From contig JFHF01000009.1 of NCBI GenBank assembly GCA_000648925.1, positions 1-64,000 of the forward strand: DNA of 64,000 nt. Direction: 5' to 3'. Numbering within the stretch: position 1 is the stretch's first letter; every line of letters begins with the position of its first letter. Below the pieces are notes generated by a model that was not told the origin of the DNA, made no database searches, and was given only the letters and a program-made list of their open reading frames with translations. This DNA is from Caballeronia jiangsuensis (GTDB lineage Bacteria; Pseudomonadota; Gammaproteobacteria; Burkholderiales; Burkholderiaceae). Positions 1 through 8,572 of the stretch are shown here, in pieces. Made by a program: the position numbers and the translations under genes.

Positions 1-40
1 CGGCACTCGCCTAAGTGTCGCCCTCAAAGGCCCACTCGGG

Positions 41-263
41 CTTGGATCGCGCACGGTCTGACAAGCTAGTTGTTTTAGGGCGCTGGTTCAGCACGAAAGG
101 GCTTCGGCACAGCGCTACGCGCTGCCGTTGGGTATGCAAGGGAAACCATCGAAGATGCGTGCGCAAACCCGATTGACCGGTCGGCCGCGAAGCGGGCCGG
201 AGCTATTTGGTGCTGAACCAGTTTGTTCTGTGGTGCGATGAGTCAGACCGTGCGCGGTCCAAG
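41..263. repeat. Nested inverted-repeat element, non-coding
   Basis: Two pairs of inverted arms are arranged symmetrically. The outer 22-base arms lie at 41-62 and 242-263 with one mismatch. The inner 12-base arms lie at 83-94 and 210-221 and match perfectly. The gap between outer and inner arm is exactly 20 bases on both sides. The core carries smaller hairpins at 110-124 and 182-200. No convincing reading frame crosses it. It could be a family of dispersed intergenic repeats or a structured RNA; the sequence alone does not decide. Confidence 0.6.
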
Positions 264-360
264 CCGTTATCTGCTTGTGGGGCACTCGCTACTGCCGGGC
301 CATTAGACCAATCGTCTGTGCCGCGGCCGGTGTGAAGTGCTTAGGCTGGGGATAGCTGTT

Positions 361-420
361 TCTTTGGTTACTTTCTTTGCAGCAGCAAAGAAAGTGACTG
401 CCGCCCCGCACAGGGGCAGT
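361..420. repeat. Intergenic hairpin repeat (Burkholderia-type)
   Basis: A strong hairpin has arms 367-380 and 385-398 (14 bases, one wobble mismatch) and a four-base loop. It is followed by a second small hairpin with arms 403-407 and 413-417. I recall this type of sequence as a frequent intergenic repeat in Paraburkholderia and Caballeronia genomes; that is recollection, not a search. It lies downstream of the ytf operon and could act as a transcript-end structure. The rest of 1-485 holds no gene that I can support. Confidence 0.6.
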
Positions 421-485
421 GCTAATAAACCAACACGAATACGGGATCCGGCGAAAAAAAAACCCCAAAAACCTAAGCAAAAACA

Positions 486-1208
486 CTATTCCTGATAAAC
501 CGCCGACAACACACTTTGCGCATCAGCCAGTGCATTGTCGAGTTGCACGAGACTCGCATGCCGCGCCCCGAGCGGATCACGATTCGCGATAGCAGTGAGA
601 ATCGCCTTGTGCCGAGGCAATGAAAGCGCATGCGTATCGGGATGACGGCTCGTCAGCTTGATCGACTCCGACAGCGCCAGCGTCAGCATATGACCGATGT
701 ACATCAGCATATCGTTATGCGTCGCGGTCATGATCGCGCGATGAAACTCGAGATCGGGCGCGAGCAAAGCCTCCGGCGTGGCCGCATGCGACATGCGCTC
801 GAACGCATCACGGATAAGCGCGACATCCTCCTCCGTCGCGTTCGACGCGGCGAGCGCAGCGGCCGCAGGCTCGACGATCCTGCGCACCACGAGCAGCGAC
901 TGAAAGAATTCGCCTTCGTGCACGCTGTTGATCGTCCAGAAAAGCACATCGGGATCGAGCGTGTGCCATTCATCGCGCGGACGCACGACACTGCCCAGAC
1001 GCGGCTTCGACAGCACGAGACCTTTCGCGACCAGCACGCGCGTCGCTTCGCGCAGCACGGGCCGGCTCACGCCATACGCTTCGCACAGCTTCGCCTCGGC
1101 GGGCAGACGATCGCCCGGCTTGAGCTTGCCGCTCACGATCTCGATGCCGAGCTCCTGCACGATGCGCGCGTGCATGCTCTTGCGGGGCTGTGGATGGCGA
1201 TAGTCCAT
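486..1208 (-). CDS. FadR-subfamily GntR transcriptional regulator
   Basis: A 240-residue regulator with an N-terminal winged helix of the GntR type (the stretch around SRPVLREATRVL is the recognition helix region) and a C-terminal all-helical FCD ligand domain. The ATG at 1208 is chosen because it falls just after the yjfF stop at 1216; the longer reading frame to 1241 would overlap yjfF by 26 bases. It is the last gene of the transporter operon, so it very probably controls that operon in response to the imported sugar or its first catabolite. The ligand cannot be deduced. Confidence 0.85.
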   Translation of the reverse strand: MDYRHPQPRKSMHARIVQELGIEIVSGKLKPGDRLPAEAKLCEAYGVSRPVLREATRVLVAKGLVLSKPRLGSVVRPRDEWHTLDPDVLFWTINSVHEGEFFQSLLVVRRIVEPAAAALAASNATEEDVALIRDAFERMSHAATPEALLAPDLEFHRAIMTATHNDMLMYIGHMLTLALSESIKLTSRHPDTHALSLPRHKAILTAIANRDPLGARHASLVQLDNALADAQSVLSAVYQE

Positions 1209-1215
1209 ATCGTCG

Positions 1216-2238
1216 TCAGCGCTTCGCCGCGCCGCGCTCACCGAACGCCCGCTGCGACAGACAGAACACGAGCAGCAGCGCGCCGACCGCGATCTTCGTC
1301 CACCACGAACTGAGCGAACCGTCGAAGGAAATAAGCGTCTGGATGATGCCGAGCAACAGCACGCCGAACAGCGTGCCGATCACATAGCCGACACCGCCCG
1401 TCAGCAACGTCCCGCCGATGACGACCGAAGCGATCGCGTCGAGTTCGAGGCCCATCGCGTGCAGGCCGTAACCCGAGAGCATGTAGAACGTGAACAGCAC
1501 GCCGCCGAGCGCCGAGCAGAACCCCGACAGCGCATAAGCGCCGATGGTCGCCGCATTCACCGGCAAGCCCATCAGCAGCGCGGAATGCGGATTGCCGCCG
1601 ACCGCGTAGATCGTGCGTCCGAATGGCGTGTAATGCGCGACGAAAACCGCGGCGGCAAGCACGACGAGTGCGATCACCGCGCCGAGCGATAGCGACGCGC
1701 CGCTCATCACGGGAATGCGAAGCTGCGAGACGGCCGCGTACCACGGGTCCGTGATGCTGATCGAATCGATGCTGATGAGATAGCACAGTCCGCGCGCGAG
1801 GAACATTCCCGCGAGCGTGACGATGAACGGCTGCAGCCGAAAACGCGCGATCAGCCAGCCCATCAGCGTGCCGAACGCGGTGCCCATCGCGAGCACGAGC
1901 GGAATCACCACGAGCGGATGCCAGCCCGCCTTTTCGACGAGCGCGGCGGAGACCATCGTCGTGAGCGCGATCACCGATCCCACCGACAGATCGATGCCGC
2001 CCGACAGAATCACGAAGGTCTCGCCCACCGCGACGACGATCAGAAACGCATTGTCGATCAGCAGATTGAGAAAGACCTGCGGCGAGAAGAAGCCGGTGTA
2101 CATCACCGAGCCGAGCACCGATACGGCGATGAACAGCGATATCGTCGCGGCGAGCGGCAGGTAGCGGCTGCGCGAGGTCTTGCGCGGCGGCGTATCGCCC
2201 TTGCGATGCTGCGTGAGCGTGGGCAGGCCCGAATTCAT
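1216..2238 (-). CDS. yjfF: Furanose ABC transporter permease YjfF-like
   Basis: A 340-residue inner-membrane permease of the BPD_transp_2 (ribose/galactose importer) family, with about ten hydrophobic segments and the signature region ILSGGIDLSVGSV near residue 80. It starts at the ATG at 2238, which overlaps the stop of the upstream permease in an ATGA junction, so the two are translationally coupled. In E. coli the YtfQ-YtfR-YtfT-YjfF importer uses two different permeases and takes up galactofuranose; the same gene order here supports the same architecture, but the substrate is inferred. Confidence 0.85.
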   Translation of the reverse strand: MNSGLPTLTQHRKGDTPPRKTSRSRYLPLAATISLFIAVSVLGSVMYTGFFSPQVFLNLLIDNAFLIVVAVGETFVILSGGIDLSVGSVIALTTMVSAALVEKAGWHPLVVIPLVLAMGTAFGTLMGWLIARFRLQPFIVTLAGMFLARGLCYLISIDSISITDPWYAAVSQLRIPVMSGASLSLGAVIALVVLAAAVFVAHYTPFGRTIYAVGGNPHSALLMGLPVNAATIGAYALSGFCSALGGVLFTFYMLSGYGLHAMGLELDAIASVVIGGTLLTGGVGYVIGTLFGVLLLGIIQTLISFDGSLSSWWTKIAVGALLLVFCLSQRAFGERGAAKR

Positions 2239-3293
2239 CGGCGCACCTCGCGGTCGGAAAGAGCGGGGCGGCGCGCAAACTTCGCGACCGTCGCGCGGAA
2301 CTCGCCCGACTGCAGCATCATCACCACGAACACCACGATCGCCTTCACGACGAGATTCACCTCCGGCGGCACGCCGAGCGAATAGATCAGATACGTGAGC
2401 GTCTGGATGATGAGCGCGCCGATCACGCTGCCCGCGAGCGTGAAGCGCCCGCCGGTCAGCGCGGTGCCGCCGAGCGTGACGGCGAGGATCGCGTCGAGTT
2501 CGAGCAGCAGGCCCGCGTTGTTGCCGTCGGCGCTTTTCACGTTCGAGCTGATCAGTATGCCCGCGACGCCCGCGCACAAGCCGCTGAACGCATACGCGCC
2601 GAGCGTGAGCCTGCGCGCCTGCACGCCCGCCACGCGCGCGGCGGTCGGATTGATGCCGATCGCCTGAAGGAACAGCCCGAGCGCGGTGCGTGTGATCGCG
2701 AGATAGAGCAGCACGAACACGAGCGCGACGATCAGGATCGACACCGGCACGCCGAGCATGTAACCGCCGCCGAAGAAGAAATAGGGCGAGTAGTAGATCG
2801 TGATGATCTGGCCGCTCGTGATGAGCTGCGCGATGCCGCGTCCGGCGACCATCAGAATGAGCGTCGCGATGATCGGCTGCATGCCCGCACGCGCGACGAG
2901 CACGCCGTTCCACAGCCCGCACAGCAACGCGACGCCGAGCGCGAGCACGATCACGACGGGCAGCGGAAAGCGCGTGACGGTGCCCGCGACCGACCCGCCG
3001 ATCGCCCATGCGGCGACCGCGCCCGCGATGGCGACGACCGCGCCCACGGAGATATCGATGCCGCGCGTCGCGATCACGATGGTCATGCCGAGCGCGACGA
3101 CCGCGAGCGGCGCAGCGCGATTGAGAATATCGACGAGGCTGCCGTAGAGGTGATGATCGCGCCATTCGACATGCAGGAAGCCCGGATTGAACGCCGCGTT
3201 CAACGCGAGCAACAGCGCGAGCGTGACGATCGGCCAGCCGAGCCGATGTTCCATCGCCGAGCGAAGCATTCCACGCCGCACGGTGTCATCCAT
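2235..3293 (-). CDS. ytfT: Furanose ABC transporter permease YtfT-like
   Basis: A 352-residue polytopic permease of the same family as the next gene, with the motif ATRGIDISVGAVVA around residues 78-91. It pairs with YjfF to form a heterodimeric membrane channel. Its start overlaps the end of the ATPase gene by 8 bases and its stop overlaps yjfF by 4 bases, typical of an operon with coupled translation. The second permease is distinct in sequence rather than a tandem copy, which separates the Ytf type from RbsC or AraH systems. Confidence 0.85.
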   Translation of the reverse strand: MDDTVRRGMLRSAMEHRLGWPIVTLALLLALNAAFNPGFLHVEWRDHHLYGSLVDILNRAAPLAVVALGMTIVIATRGIDISVGAVVAIAGAVAAWAIGGSVAGTVTRFPLPVVIVLALGVALLCGLWNGVLVARAGMQPIIATLILMVAGRGIAQLITSGQIITIYYSPYFFFGGGYMLGVPVSILIVALVFVLLYLAITRTALGLFLQAIGINPTAARVAGVQARRLTLGAYAFSGLCAGVAGILISSNVKSADGNNAGLLLELDAILAVTLGGTALTGGRFTLAGSVIGALIIQTLTYLIYSLGVPPEVNLVVKAIVVFVVMMLQSGEFRATVAKFARRPALSDREVRR

Positions 3294-4806
3294 GTTCGGC
3301 TCCGATCATTTCGCAGACGGTGTCCTCGCTCGTTCCCGCCGGAAGCTCGCCGACCTTGCGACGGTCGCGCAACACGACGATGCGGTTCGCGATGCGCACG
3401 ATCTCCGAGATCTCCGACGAGATGAAGAGCACCGCCATGCCTGTCGATGCGAGGCGCATTATCTCGTCCATGATTTCCTGCTTCGCCGCGACGTCGATGC
3501 CGCGCGTGGGCTCGTCGAGTATCAGGAGGCGCGGCTCGGTCGCGAGCCATCGGGCGATGAGCGCCTTTTGCTGATTGCCGCCGGAGAGCAGGCCGATCGG
3601 CATGTCGAGCGTCGCGGCCTTGATGCCGAGCGCACGCACGAAGCGTTCGGCGAGCGCGTTCTGTTCGGCGCGCGTGAGGCAGCGTCGCGCGCCCATGCGC
3701 GCCTGCAACGCGAGCGCGATGTTCTCGCGCAACGACAGCTCCGCGACGATGCCATCCGCCTTGCGCTCCTCCGGACAGAACGCGATGCCGTGACGGATCG
3801 CCTGCGCGGGCGTCGCGAACGACACCGGTACGCCATCCATGCGCAGTTCGCCTTCGTCGGGCTTCTCCAGACCGAAGAGCAGCTTCGCAAGTTCGGTGCG
3901 CCCGGACCCGAGCAGCCCCGCGATGCCGACCACTTCGCCCGCGCGCACGCGCAGATCGAGCGGTTGCAATTGTCCTTTCTGGCCGAGCCGGATGGCGTCG
4001 AGCACGGCGTTATCCGCGACGCCTGCCTCGGACTCTTCGGGCGGCGCCTGACGCGCCTGCGCGGCGGCGAGCTCGCGCCCGAGCATCGCCGCGATGAGCG
4101 CCTGCGTGCCCAGCTCGCTCGCGCGCCATTCACCGACGCGCCGGCTGTTGCGCAGCACCGTGATGCGGTCGGAGATCGCGTAGACCTGATTCAGAAAGTG
4201 CGTGACGAACAGAATGGCGAGACCCTGTTCGCGCAGGCGGCGCAGCACGTCGAAGAGGCGGCGCACTTCGTCGTCGTCGAGACTGGAGGTCGGCTCGTCG
4301 AGGATCAGCACTTTCGACGACAGCTTCAACGCCCGCGCAATCGCGACCATCTGCTGCACGGCGACCGAATAACTCGTCAGCACGCGCGTCACGTCGATAT
4401 CGAGGCCGATGCGCGCGAGCAGCTCACGCGCCTGCCGGTTCGTCGCGTCCCAGTCGATGCGATAGCCGGCAAGCGCGCCGCGTCGCGGAAAGTAGCCCGC
4501 GAAGATGTTCTCCGCCACCGAGAGATTGGGGCAGAGATTCACTTCCTGATAGACCGTGCTGATGCCGAGCTTCTGCGCGTCGAGCGGCGACTCCGGGCGA
4601 ATCGCGCGGCCGTCGAGCAGGATTTCGCCGGCGTCGAGACTCACGACGCCGGTGAGCACCTTGATGAGCGTCGACTTGCCCGCGCCGTTCTGTCCCATCA
4701 GCGCGTGAACCTCGCCCGGATGAAGGACGAGGTTCACATCCTGCAACGCATGCACGCCGGCGAAGCGCTTGTCGATGCCTCGCAACTCCAGTACGGGTGA
4801 TGTCAT
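3286..4806 (-). CDS. ytfR: Sugar ABC transporter ATPase YtfR-like
   Basis: A 506-residue double ATPase. The first half has Walker A GQNGAGKS at residues 38-45. The second half keeps the ABC signature LSGGNQQK but has a degenerate Walker A (GLLGSGRTE), as is usual for RbsA/MglA/YtfR proteins. It powers import through YtfT and YjfF. It follows ytfQ by 6 bases and overlaps ytfT. Family length and fused organisation are normal. Confidence 0.88.
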   Translation of the reverse strand: MTSPVLELRGIDKRFAGVHALQDVNLVLHPGEVHALMGQNGAGKSTLIKVLTGVVSLDAGEILLDGRAIRPESPLDAQKLGISTVYQEVNLCPNLSVAENIFAGYFPRRGALAGYRIDWDATNRQARELLARIGLDIDVTRVLTSYSVAVQQMVAIARALKLSSKVLILDEPTSSLDDDEVRRLFDVLRRLREQGLAILFVTHFLNQVYAISDRITVLRNSRRVGEWRASELGTQALIAAMLGRELAAAQARQAPPEESEAGVADNAVLDAIRLGQKGQLQPLDLRVRAGEVVGIAGLLGSGRTELAKLLFGLEKPDEGELRMDGVPVSFATPAQAIRHGIAFCPEERKADGIVAELSLRENIALALQARMGARRCLTRAEQNALAERFVRALGIKAATLDMPIGLLSGGNQQKALIARWLATEPRLLILDEPTRGIDVAAKQEIMDEIMRLASTGMAVLFISSEISEIVRIANRIVVLRDRRKVGELPAGTSEDTVCEMIGAEHG

Positions 4807-4812
4807 CGGAGA

Positions 4813-5772
4813 TCAGTATTTGCGATTGGGGAATTCCTTCGCCGCGACCTCCATCGGGAAGATGCTTTCCTGCGTCACGATGCGCTTGGGCACGGACTTG
4901 CCCGCCTTGATGTCCTTCACGACCGACATCAGTTGCGGCCCGAGCAGCGGACTGCATTCGACCGATACATTGAGCTTGCCCGCCATCATCGCTTCGAACG
5001 CGCCCTTCACGCCATCGACGGAAATGATGATGATGTCCTTGCCCGGCTTCATGCCCGCTTCCTCGATAGCCTGGATCGCGCCGATCGCCATGTCGTCGTT
5101 GTGCGCGTAGAGCACGTTGATCTTCTTGCCCTCGGCCTTGAGGAACGCTTCCATCACTTCCTTGCCCTTCGCGCGCGTGAAGTCGCCGGTCTGCGAGCGG
5201 ATGATCTTGAACTTCGGATCGGACTTGATGATTTCCTCGAAGCCCTTCTTGCGATCGATCGCGGGCGCGGAACCCACCGTCCCCTGCAATTCCACGATAT
5301 TGATCGGCCCCGCGTTGCCTTTTTCCTTCTCGACGAGCCAGCGGCCCGCCTTGCGGCCTTCCTCGGTGAAGTCGGAGCCGATGAACGTCACATAGAGCGT
5401 GTCGTCCTTGCTGCTGATCGCGCGGTCGGTGAGCACGACGGGAATCTTCGCGTTCTTTGCTTCGACGAGCACGGTTTCCCAGCCGGTTTCGACGACCGGC
5501 GAGAACGCGATCACATCGACCTTTTGCGCGATATACGAGCGGATCGCCTTGATCTGGTTTTCCTGCTTCTGCTGGGCGTCGGAGAATTTCAGGTCGATGC
5601 CGGCTTCCTTCGCGCTCGACTTGATCGACTCGGTATTCGCGGTGCGCCATTCGCTTTCGGCGCCGACCTGCGCGAAGCCGAGCACGATGGGTTTCTGCGC
5701 GAAGGCGGGAAGCGGGAGCATTGCGCTCAAGGGCGCGGCGGCCATCGCGACTAACACGGTGCGGCGTTTCAT
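4813..5772 (-). CDS. ytfQ: Periplasmic furanose-binding protein YtfQ-like
   Basis: A 319-residue periplasmic binding protein of the Peripla_BP_4 family. It starts with a Sec signal peptide (MKRRTVLV then a hydrophobic stretch) cleaved near residues 25-26 after PAFAQ. The body reads as a ribose/galactofuranose-binding fold (VGAESEWRTAN near residue 36, then AHNDDMAIGA). First gene of the five-gene operon; a GGAGG sits about 10 bases before the ATG. The substrate is probably a furanose such as galactofuranose or arabinofuranose, inferred from YtfQ relatives. Confidence 0.87.
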   Translation of the reverse strand: MKRRTVLVAMAAAPLSAMLPLPAFAQKPIVLGFAQVGAESEWRTANTESIKSSAKEAGIDLKFSDAQQKQENQIKAIRSYIAQKVDVIAFSPVVETGWETVLVEAKNAKIPVVLTDRAISSKDDTLYVTFIGSDFTEEGRKAGRWLVEKEKGNAGPINIVELQGTVGSAPAIDRKKGFEEIIKSDPKFKIIRSQTGDFTRAKGKEVMEAFLKAEGKKINVLYAHNDDMAIGAIQAIEEAGMKPGKDIIIISVDGVKGAFEAMMAGKLNVSVECSPLLGPQLMSVVKDIKAGKSVPKRIVTQESIFPMEVAAKEFPNRKY

Positions 5773-6153
5773 GTCAGTGGTTCCTCCATCCGTTGGCTAT
5801 TTATCGATCTTGTTCGAATGATTCTGGAATAACCTTTTAATTCGTTGTTCTATTTATCTCTTCGCCATTCCGGTATTTGGGTTTTCAACTGTCGATGCAA
5901 CGGCGCCGAGATAGATTGACTATATGAAGCTATTCGCCTACTTTTAATTCACGTTAACCCGCTTTTTGCGCTTAACAGTCATACCATCTCGCCGTCTTCG
6001 CCGCGTTGCAGCAATAACTGGTAACAGCGGCGTAACGGCTCGTAAGCTCTCGCGAAAAGCGTGTTTTTCTCGTGCGATCGCCCTATCGCGCGCTCACGGA
6101 AGATTGCCGCGTTGCAATCCGCAACGGTCTTCCGCCTTCAAGGAGCGCGCAGC
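5773..6153. promoter_or_regulatory. Divergent promoter region between ytfQ and small-gene cluster
   Basis: 381 bases without a gene that must hold the leftward ytf promoter and the rightward promoter for the gene at 6154. It is more AT-rich than its surroundings at 5800-5960. A nine-base direct repeat (ctatttatc) occurs at 5797-5805 and 5850-5858, close to ytfQ, with TTGTTC next to each copy; it may be a regulator site. An imperfect dyad with GTTAA/TTAAC ends lies at 5953-5976. No classic -35/-10 pair stands out. Confidence 0.35.
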
Positions 6154-6321
6154 ATGAACGTCACCAGCCCGAGCACCCAACACACAACACAAGCGTCGTC
6201 GCACACGCTGCCCATCAAGCGCGGCACCGACACCCCGACGGTGGAAACCGGCGCGCCGAACGCGAAGACGATGCCGAGCAATCCGGCGCATCTGGGCAAT
6301 CACGTCGATACGACCGCGTGA
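6154..6321 (+). CDS. Small hypothetical protein, 55 residues
   Basis: A short Thr/Pro/Asn-rich hydrophilic protein starting at the ATG at 6154, which has an AAGGAG Shine-Dalgarno about 9 bases upstream. The longer in-frame extension to 6061 has no ribosome site and is less likely. No signal peptide, membrane segment or recognised domain. It heads a run of four small plus-strand genes ending in flgH. I do not recognise its function. Confidence 0.6.
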   Translation: MNVTSPSTQHTTQASSHTLPIKRGTDTPTVETGAPNAKTMPSNPAHLGNHVDTTA

Positions 6322-6324
6322 ATC

Positions 6325-6507
6325 ATGGCGACATCTTTTCGTCTCGTACTGGCGTGCGTCGCGCTCGCGGCGTGCCCGATCGTGCTCGATGGCTGCGCGC
6401 TCGCCGCGTTGCCGTGCCGCGTGACATCGGCCGCGCTGAAGATCGTGCCGGTCGTCGGTCATGCGGCGTCCACGCCCTTCGATGCCTGCGCCACCGCCAT
6501 CGACTGA
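6325..6507 (+). CDS. Small DUF6726-like lipoprotein
   Basis: A 60-residue protein with a hydrophobic N-terminal signal ending in a lipobox-like VLDGC (Cys at about residue 24). The following PCRVTSAALKIVPVVGH and a C-terminal DACATAID stretch resemble a short family I associate with DUF6726 in Burkholderia; this is recollection. Probably an exported, lipid-anchored envelope protein. The start lies 3 bases after the previous stop, so the two are likely co-transcribed. Function unknown. Confidence 0.6.
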   Translation: MATSFRLVLACVALAACPIVLDGCALAALPCRVTSAALKIVPVVGHAASTPFDACATAID

Positions 6508-6508
6508 C

Positions 6509-7129
6509 ATGAAGCGAACGTTCCTTGGTTGTGCCTTTCTCGTTTGCATGGCGATGCCTGCGTTCGCGGCGGCGCAAAAGCCTTTCGACTTCCGCGGCCT
6601 GCGGCTCGGCATCTCGCTCGATGCGTTTCGCCACGAGGAGCCCGCGCGCGCGACGCCGCCCGGCAGCGTCGCCGTGTGCGACACGGATCTCGAAGCGGCT
6701 TCGCTCGGCATGGTGCTGCGCGACGCGCACAGCCTGTCGATCGCGTGCAAGTGGGCGCATCGCACGCAAAACGGATGGAGCGAATCGCTGGCGGTCGTCG
6801 ATGGCGCGCCCGCGCGCGATCACGTGCTGCGCTTCATGGCGATGCCGGGCGATGCGTCGCCGCGGCTCTATCGCATGTCGTTCGTGATCGACGCGCGTGT
6901 CGCCGATGATTTCGCGCAGGCGCTGTCGTCGAAATTCGGCACGAGCCGCGTCGAGCGCGCGAATGGCTATCAGACGCGGACATGGGAGAACGCGGCGAGC
7001 TCGATCACGCTGGAAGCGAACGGAGCGTCGGCGTCGGCGCGCGTGATCTATCGGCTGAAGGCATACGAGGCGTGGCTGCGCGATACGACCGACAGATGGC
7101 GTCTTGCCGCGGTGCACGACGCGCCCTGA
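6509..7129 (+). CDS. Hypothetical secreted protein
   Basis: A 206-residue protein with a clear Sec signal peptide (MKRTFLGCAFLVCMAMPAFA, cleavage near residue 20). The mature part starts with FDFRGLRLGISLDAFR, a pattern seen in small periplasmic proteins that sense or compare sequence-like LGxS repeats, but I cannot name a family. The ATG at 6509 is chosen over the upstream in-frame ATG at 6461 because it gives the signal peptide and follows the previous stop by one base. Likely periplasmic; function unknown. Confidence 0.6.
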   Translation: MKRTFLGCAFLVCMAMPAFAAAQKPFDFRGLRLGISLDAFRHEEPARATPPGSVAVCDTDLEAASLGMVLRDAHSLSIACKWAHRTQNGWSESLAVVDGAPARDHVLRFMAMPGDASPRLYRMSFVIDARVADDFAQALSSKFGTSRVERANGYQTRTWENAASSITLEANGASASARVIYRLKAYEAWLRDTTDRWRLAAVHDAP

Positions 7130-7149
7130 ATCGAAGGAGAGGATTGTTC

Positions 7150-7818
7150 ATGAAACTGGCGTCATTGCCATGCGCGGCGTTCGTGCTCGCGCTCGCCGCG
7201 TGCTCGTCGTCCGGGTCGCGCTCGATCGTCGAGATGCCGACTTATGCGCCGGCCGTCGCGCAGCCGGTCAATGTCAACACCTTGGGCGCGATCTATCAGG
7301 CGGGCAGTTCGGTCTCGCTGTATGAGACCTCGCGCGCGCAGAAGGTCGGCGACGTGCTGACGATCCGGCTCGCGGAGTCGTATCAGGGCAGCAATTCCGC
7401 GGATGCCAGCGCGAGCCGCGCGAGCAGCATCAGCGCCGAGGCCGCCGACAAGTCGAGCGGAGCGGCGGCGCGGCTCGCGCGGCTCTTCAACGTCGGCTCG
7501 GCGGATACGTCGTTCAAGGGCAATGGCAGCACCAGCAACCTTTCCGCGATGAGCGGCACGCTGGCGGTATCGGTCATCGGCACCTTGCCGGGCGGCAATC
7601 TCGTGGTCGCGGGCGACAAGATCATCGCGATGAGCGGCAATCAGGACCGTCTGCGATTCTCGGGCATCGTCAATCCGAAGGATATCGAGGCGGGGAATTA
7701 TGTGGCGTCGAACAAGGTGGCCAATGCGCGTATCGAACAGGCGGGCGTGGGGATGCTCGCCGATTCGACGACGATGGGGTGGTTGCAGCGGCTTTTTATG
7801 AGTGTGTTGACCTTCTGA
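7150..7818 (+). CDS. flgH: Orphan flagellar L-ring lipoprotein FlgH-like
   Basis: A 222-residue lipoprotein (lipobox ALAAC, Cys 18) that follows the FlgH pattern along its length: an N-terminal LGAIYQAG block, the segment QKVGDVLTIRLAE, the core LPGGNLVVAGDK, then LRFSGIVNPKDIEAGN and the C-terminal GWLQRLFMSVLTF. FlgH forms the outer-membrane L-ring around the flagellar rod with FlgI in the P-ring. No other flagellar gene is in the window, so this is a stand-alone copy next to two-component genes. It could be a spare L-ring gene or an envelope protein that has left the flagellum. Confidence 0.75.
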   Translation: MKLASLPCAAFVLALAACSSSGSRSIVEMPTYAPAVAQPVNVNTLGAIYQAGSSVSLYETSRAQKVGDVLTIRLAESYQGSNSADASASRASSISAEAADKSSGAAARLARLFNVGSADTSFKGNGSTSNLSAMSGTLAVSVIGTLPGGNLVVAGDKIIAMSGNQDRLRFSGIVNPKDIEAGNYVASNKVANARIEQAGVGMLADSTTMGWLQRLFMSVLTF

Positions 7819-7822
7819 CGTC

Positions 7823-8572
7823 CTACACACCCATATCCGCCGCAATCCGTCCCGCCGCAGTCGGATCTCCATGCGGCACAAAAATATACCCCTGCCCCCA
7901 AACCGTCTGCACATAGCGCGGCTCCGACGGATCGACTTCAAGCAGCCGCCGCAGCCGCCATATCGCCACATCGAGACTGCGATCGCGATGCGCCCCATTC
8001 CCGCGCATCTTTTCGTTCAGCTCCGTGCGCGTGAGCACGATCATCGCGTTCTTGACGAGCGTCTTGAGCAGCGCAAACTCGCCCGAGCGCAGCGTGATGC
8101 GCTCGCCGTCGCGGCGCAACTCGCGCGCGCCGAAGTCCATTTCGAAGGGGCCGAAACGATAAGACGGCCGAATCTCCGGCGCGCTGGCCGTGATCGGCGG
8201 AGCGCTCTCGAAGCGCCTCAGGATCGAGCGGATGCGTGCGAGCAACTCGCGCGGATCGAAGGGTTTGCCGAGGTAATCGTCCGCGCCGAGTTCCAGCCCG
8301 ATGACGCGATCGAGCACGTCCGAACGCGCGGTCAGCAGGATCACAGGGATATCGTCGCGCGCATTGCGCAATTCGCGCAGCGCGCTGATGCCGTCCTTGC
8401 CGGGCATCATCACGTCGAGCACGATCATCGAGGGACGCTCGGCCTGCACGCGGCGCTTGAGGTCCGTGCCGTCGCTGAGTACGGAGACATCGAAGCCGTG
8501 CTGCCGCAGATAGTCGCGAACGTGATCGCGCACGACGGGGTCGTCGTCGACCATCAGTACATGTGGTGTCAT
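7823..8572 (-). CDS. OmpR-family response regulator
   Basis: A 249-residue regulator with an N-terminal receiver domain (acidic pocket around residues 9-11, phospho-acceptor Asp 53 in VLDVMMPG, Lys in GKPFDPRE) and a C-terminal OmpR/PhoB winged helix (RSLDVAIWRLRRLLE). It lies divergent from a close paralogue at 8814 and has no kinase on its own side. Its stop lies only 4 bases from the flgH stop. The shared kinase may be the one at 9548. Targets unknown; the neighbouring cell-envelope genes are candidates. Confidence 0.85.
   Translation of the reverse strand: MTPHVLMVDDDPVVRDHVRDYLRQHGFDVSVLSDGTDLKRRVQAERPSMIVLDVMMPGKDGISALRELRNARDDIPVILLTARSDVLDRVIGLELGADDYLGKPFDPRELLARIRSILRRFESAPPITASAPEIRPSYRFGPFEMDFGARELRRDGERITLRSGEFALLKTLVKNAMIVLTRTELNEKMRGNGAHRDRSLDVAIWRLRRLLEVDPSEPRYVQTVWGQGYIFVPHGDPTAAGRIAADMGV

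Noticed and set aside
289..486. 65-residue minus-strand frame
   Set aside because: It is read through the intergenic hairpin repeat and has no ribosome site; repeat-derived, not a gene.
1216..3165. 649-residue frame that looks like a fused permease
   Set aside because: Its first half is an out-of-frame reading of ytfT; the real yjfF starts at 2238 in an ATGA overlap.
3187..4800. 537-residue plus-strand frame
   Set aside because: Antisense shadow of the ytfR ATPase gene, Arg-rich and without domains.
5966..6157. 63-residue plus-strand frame in the ytfQ spacer
   Set aside because: No ribosome site and basic low-complexity product; the supported start is 6154 in another frame.
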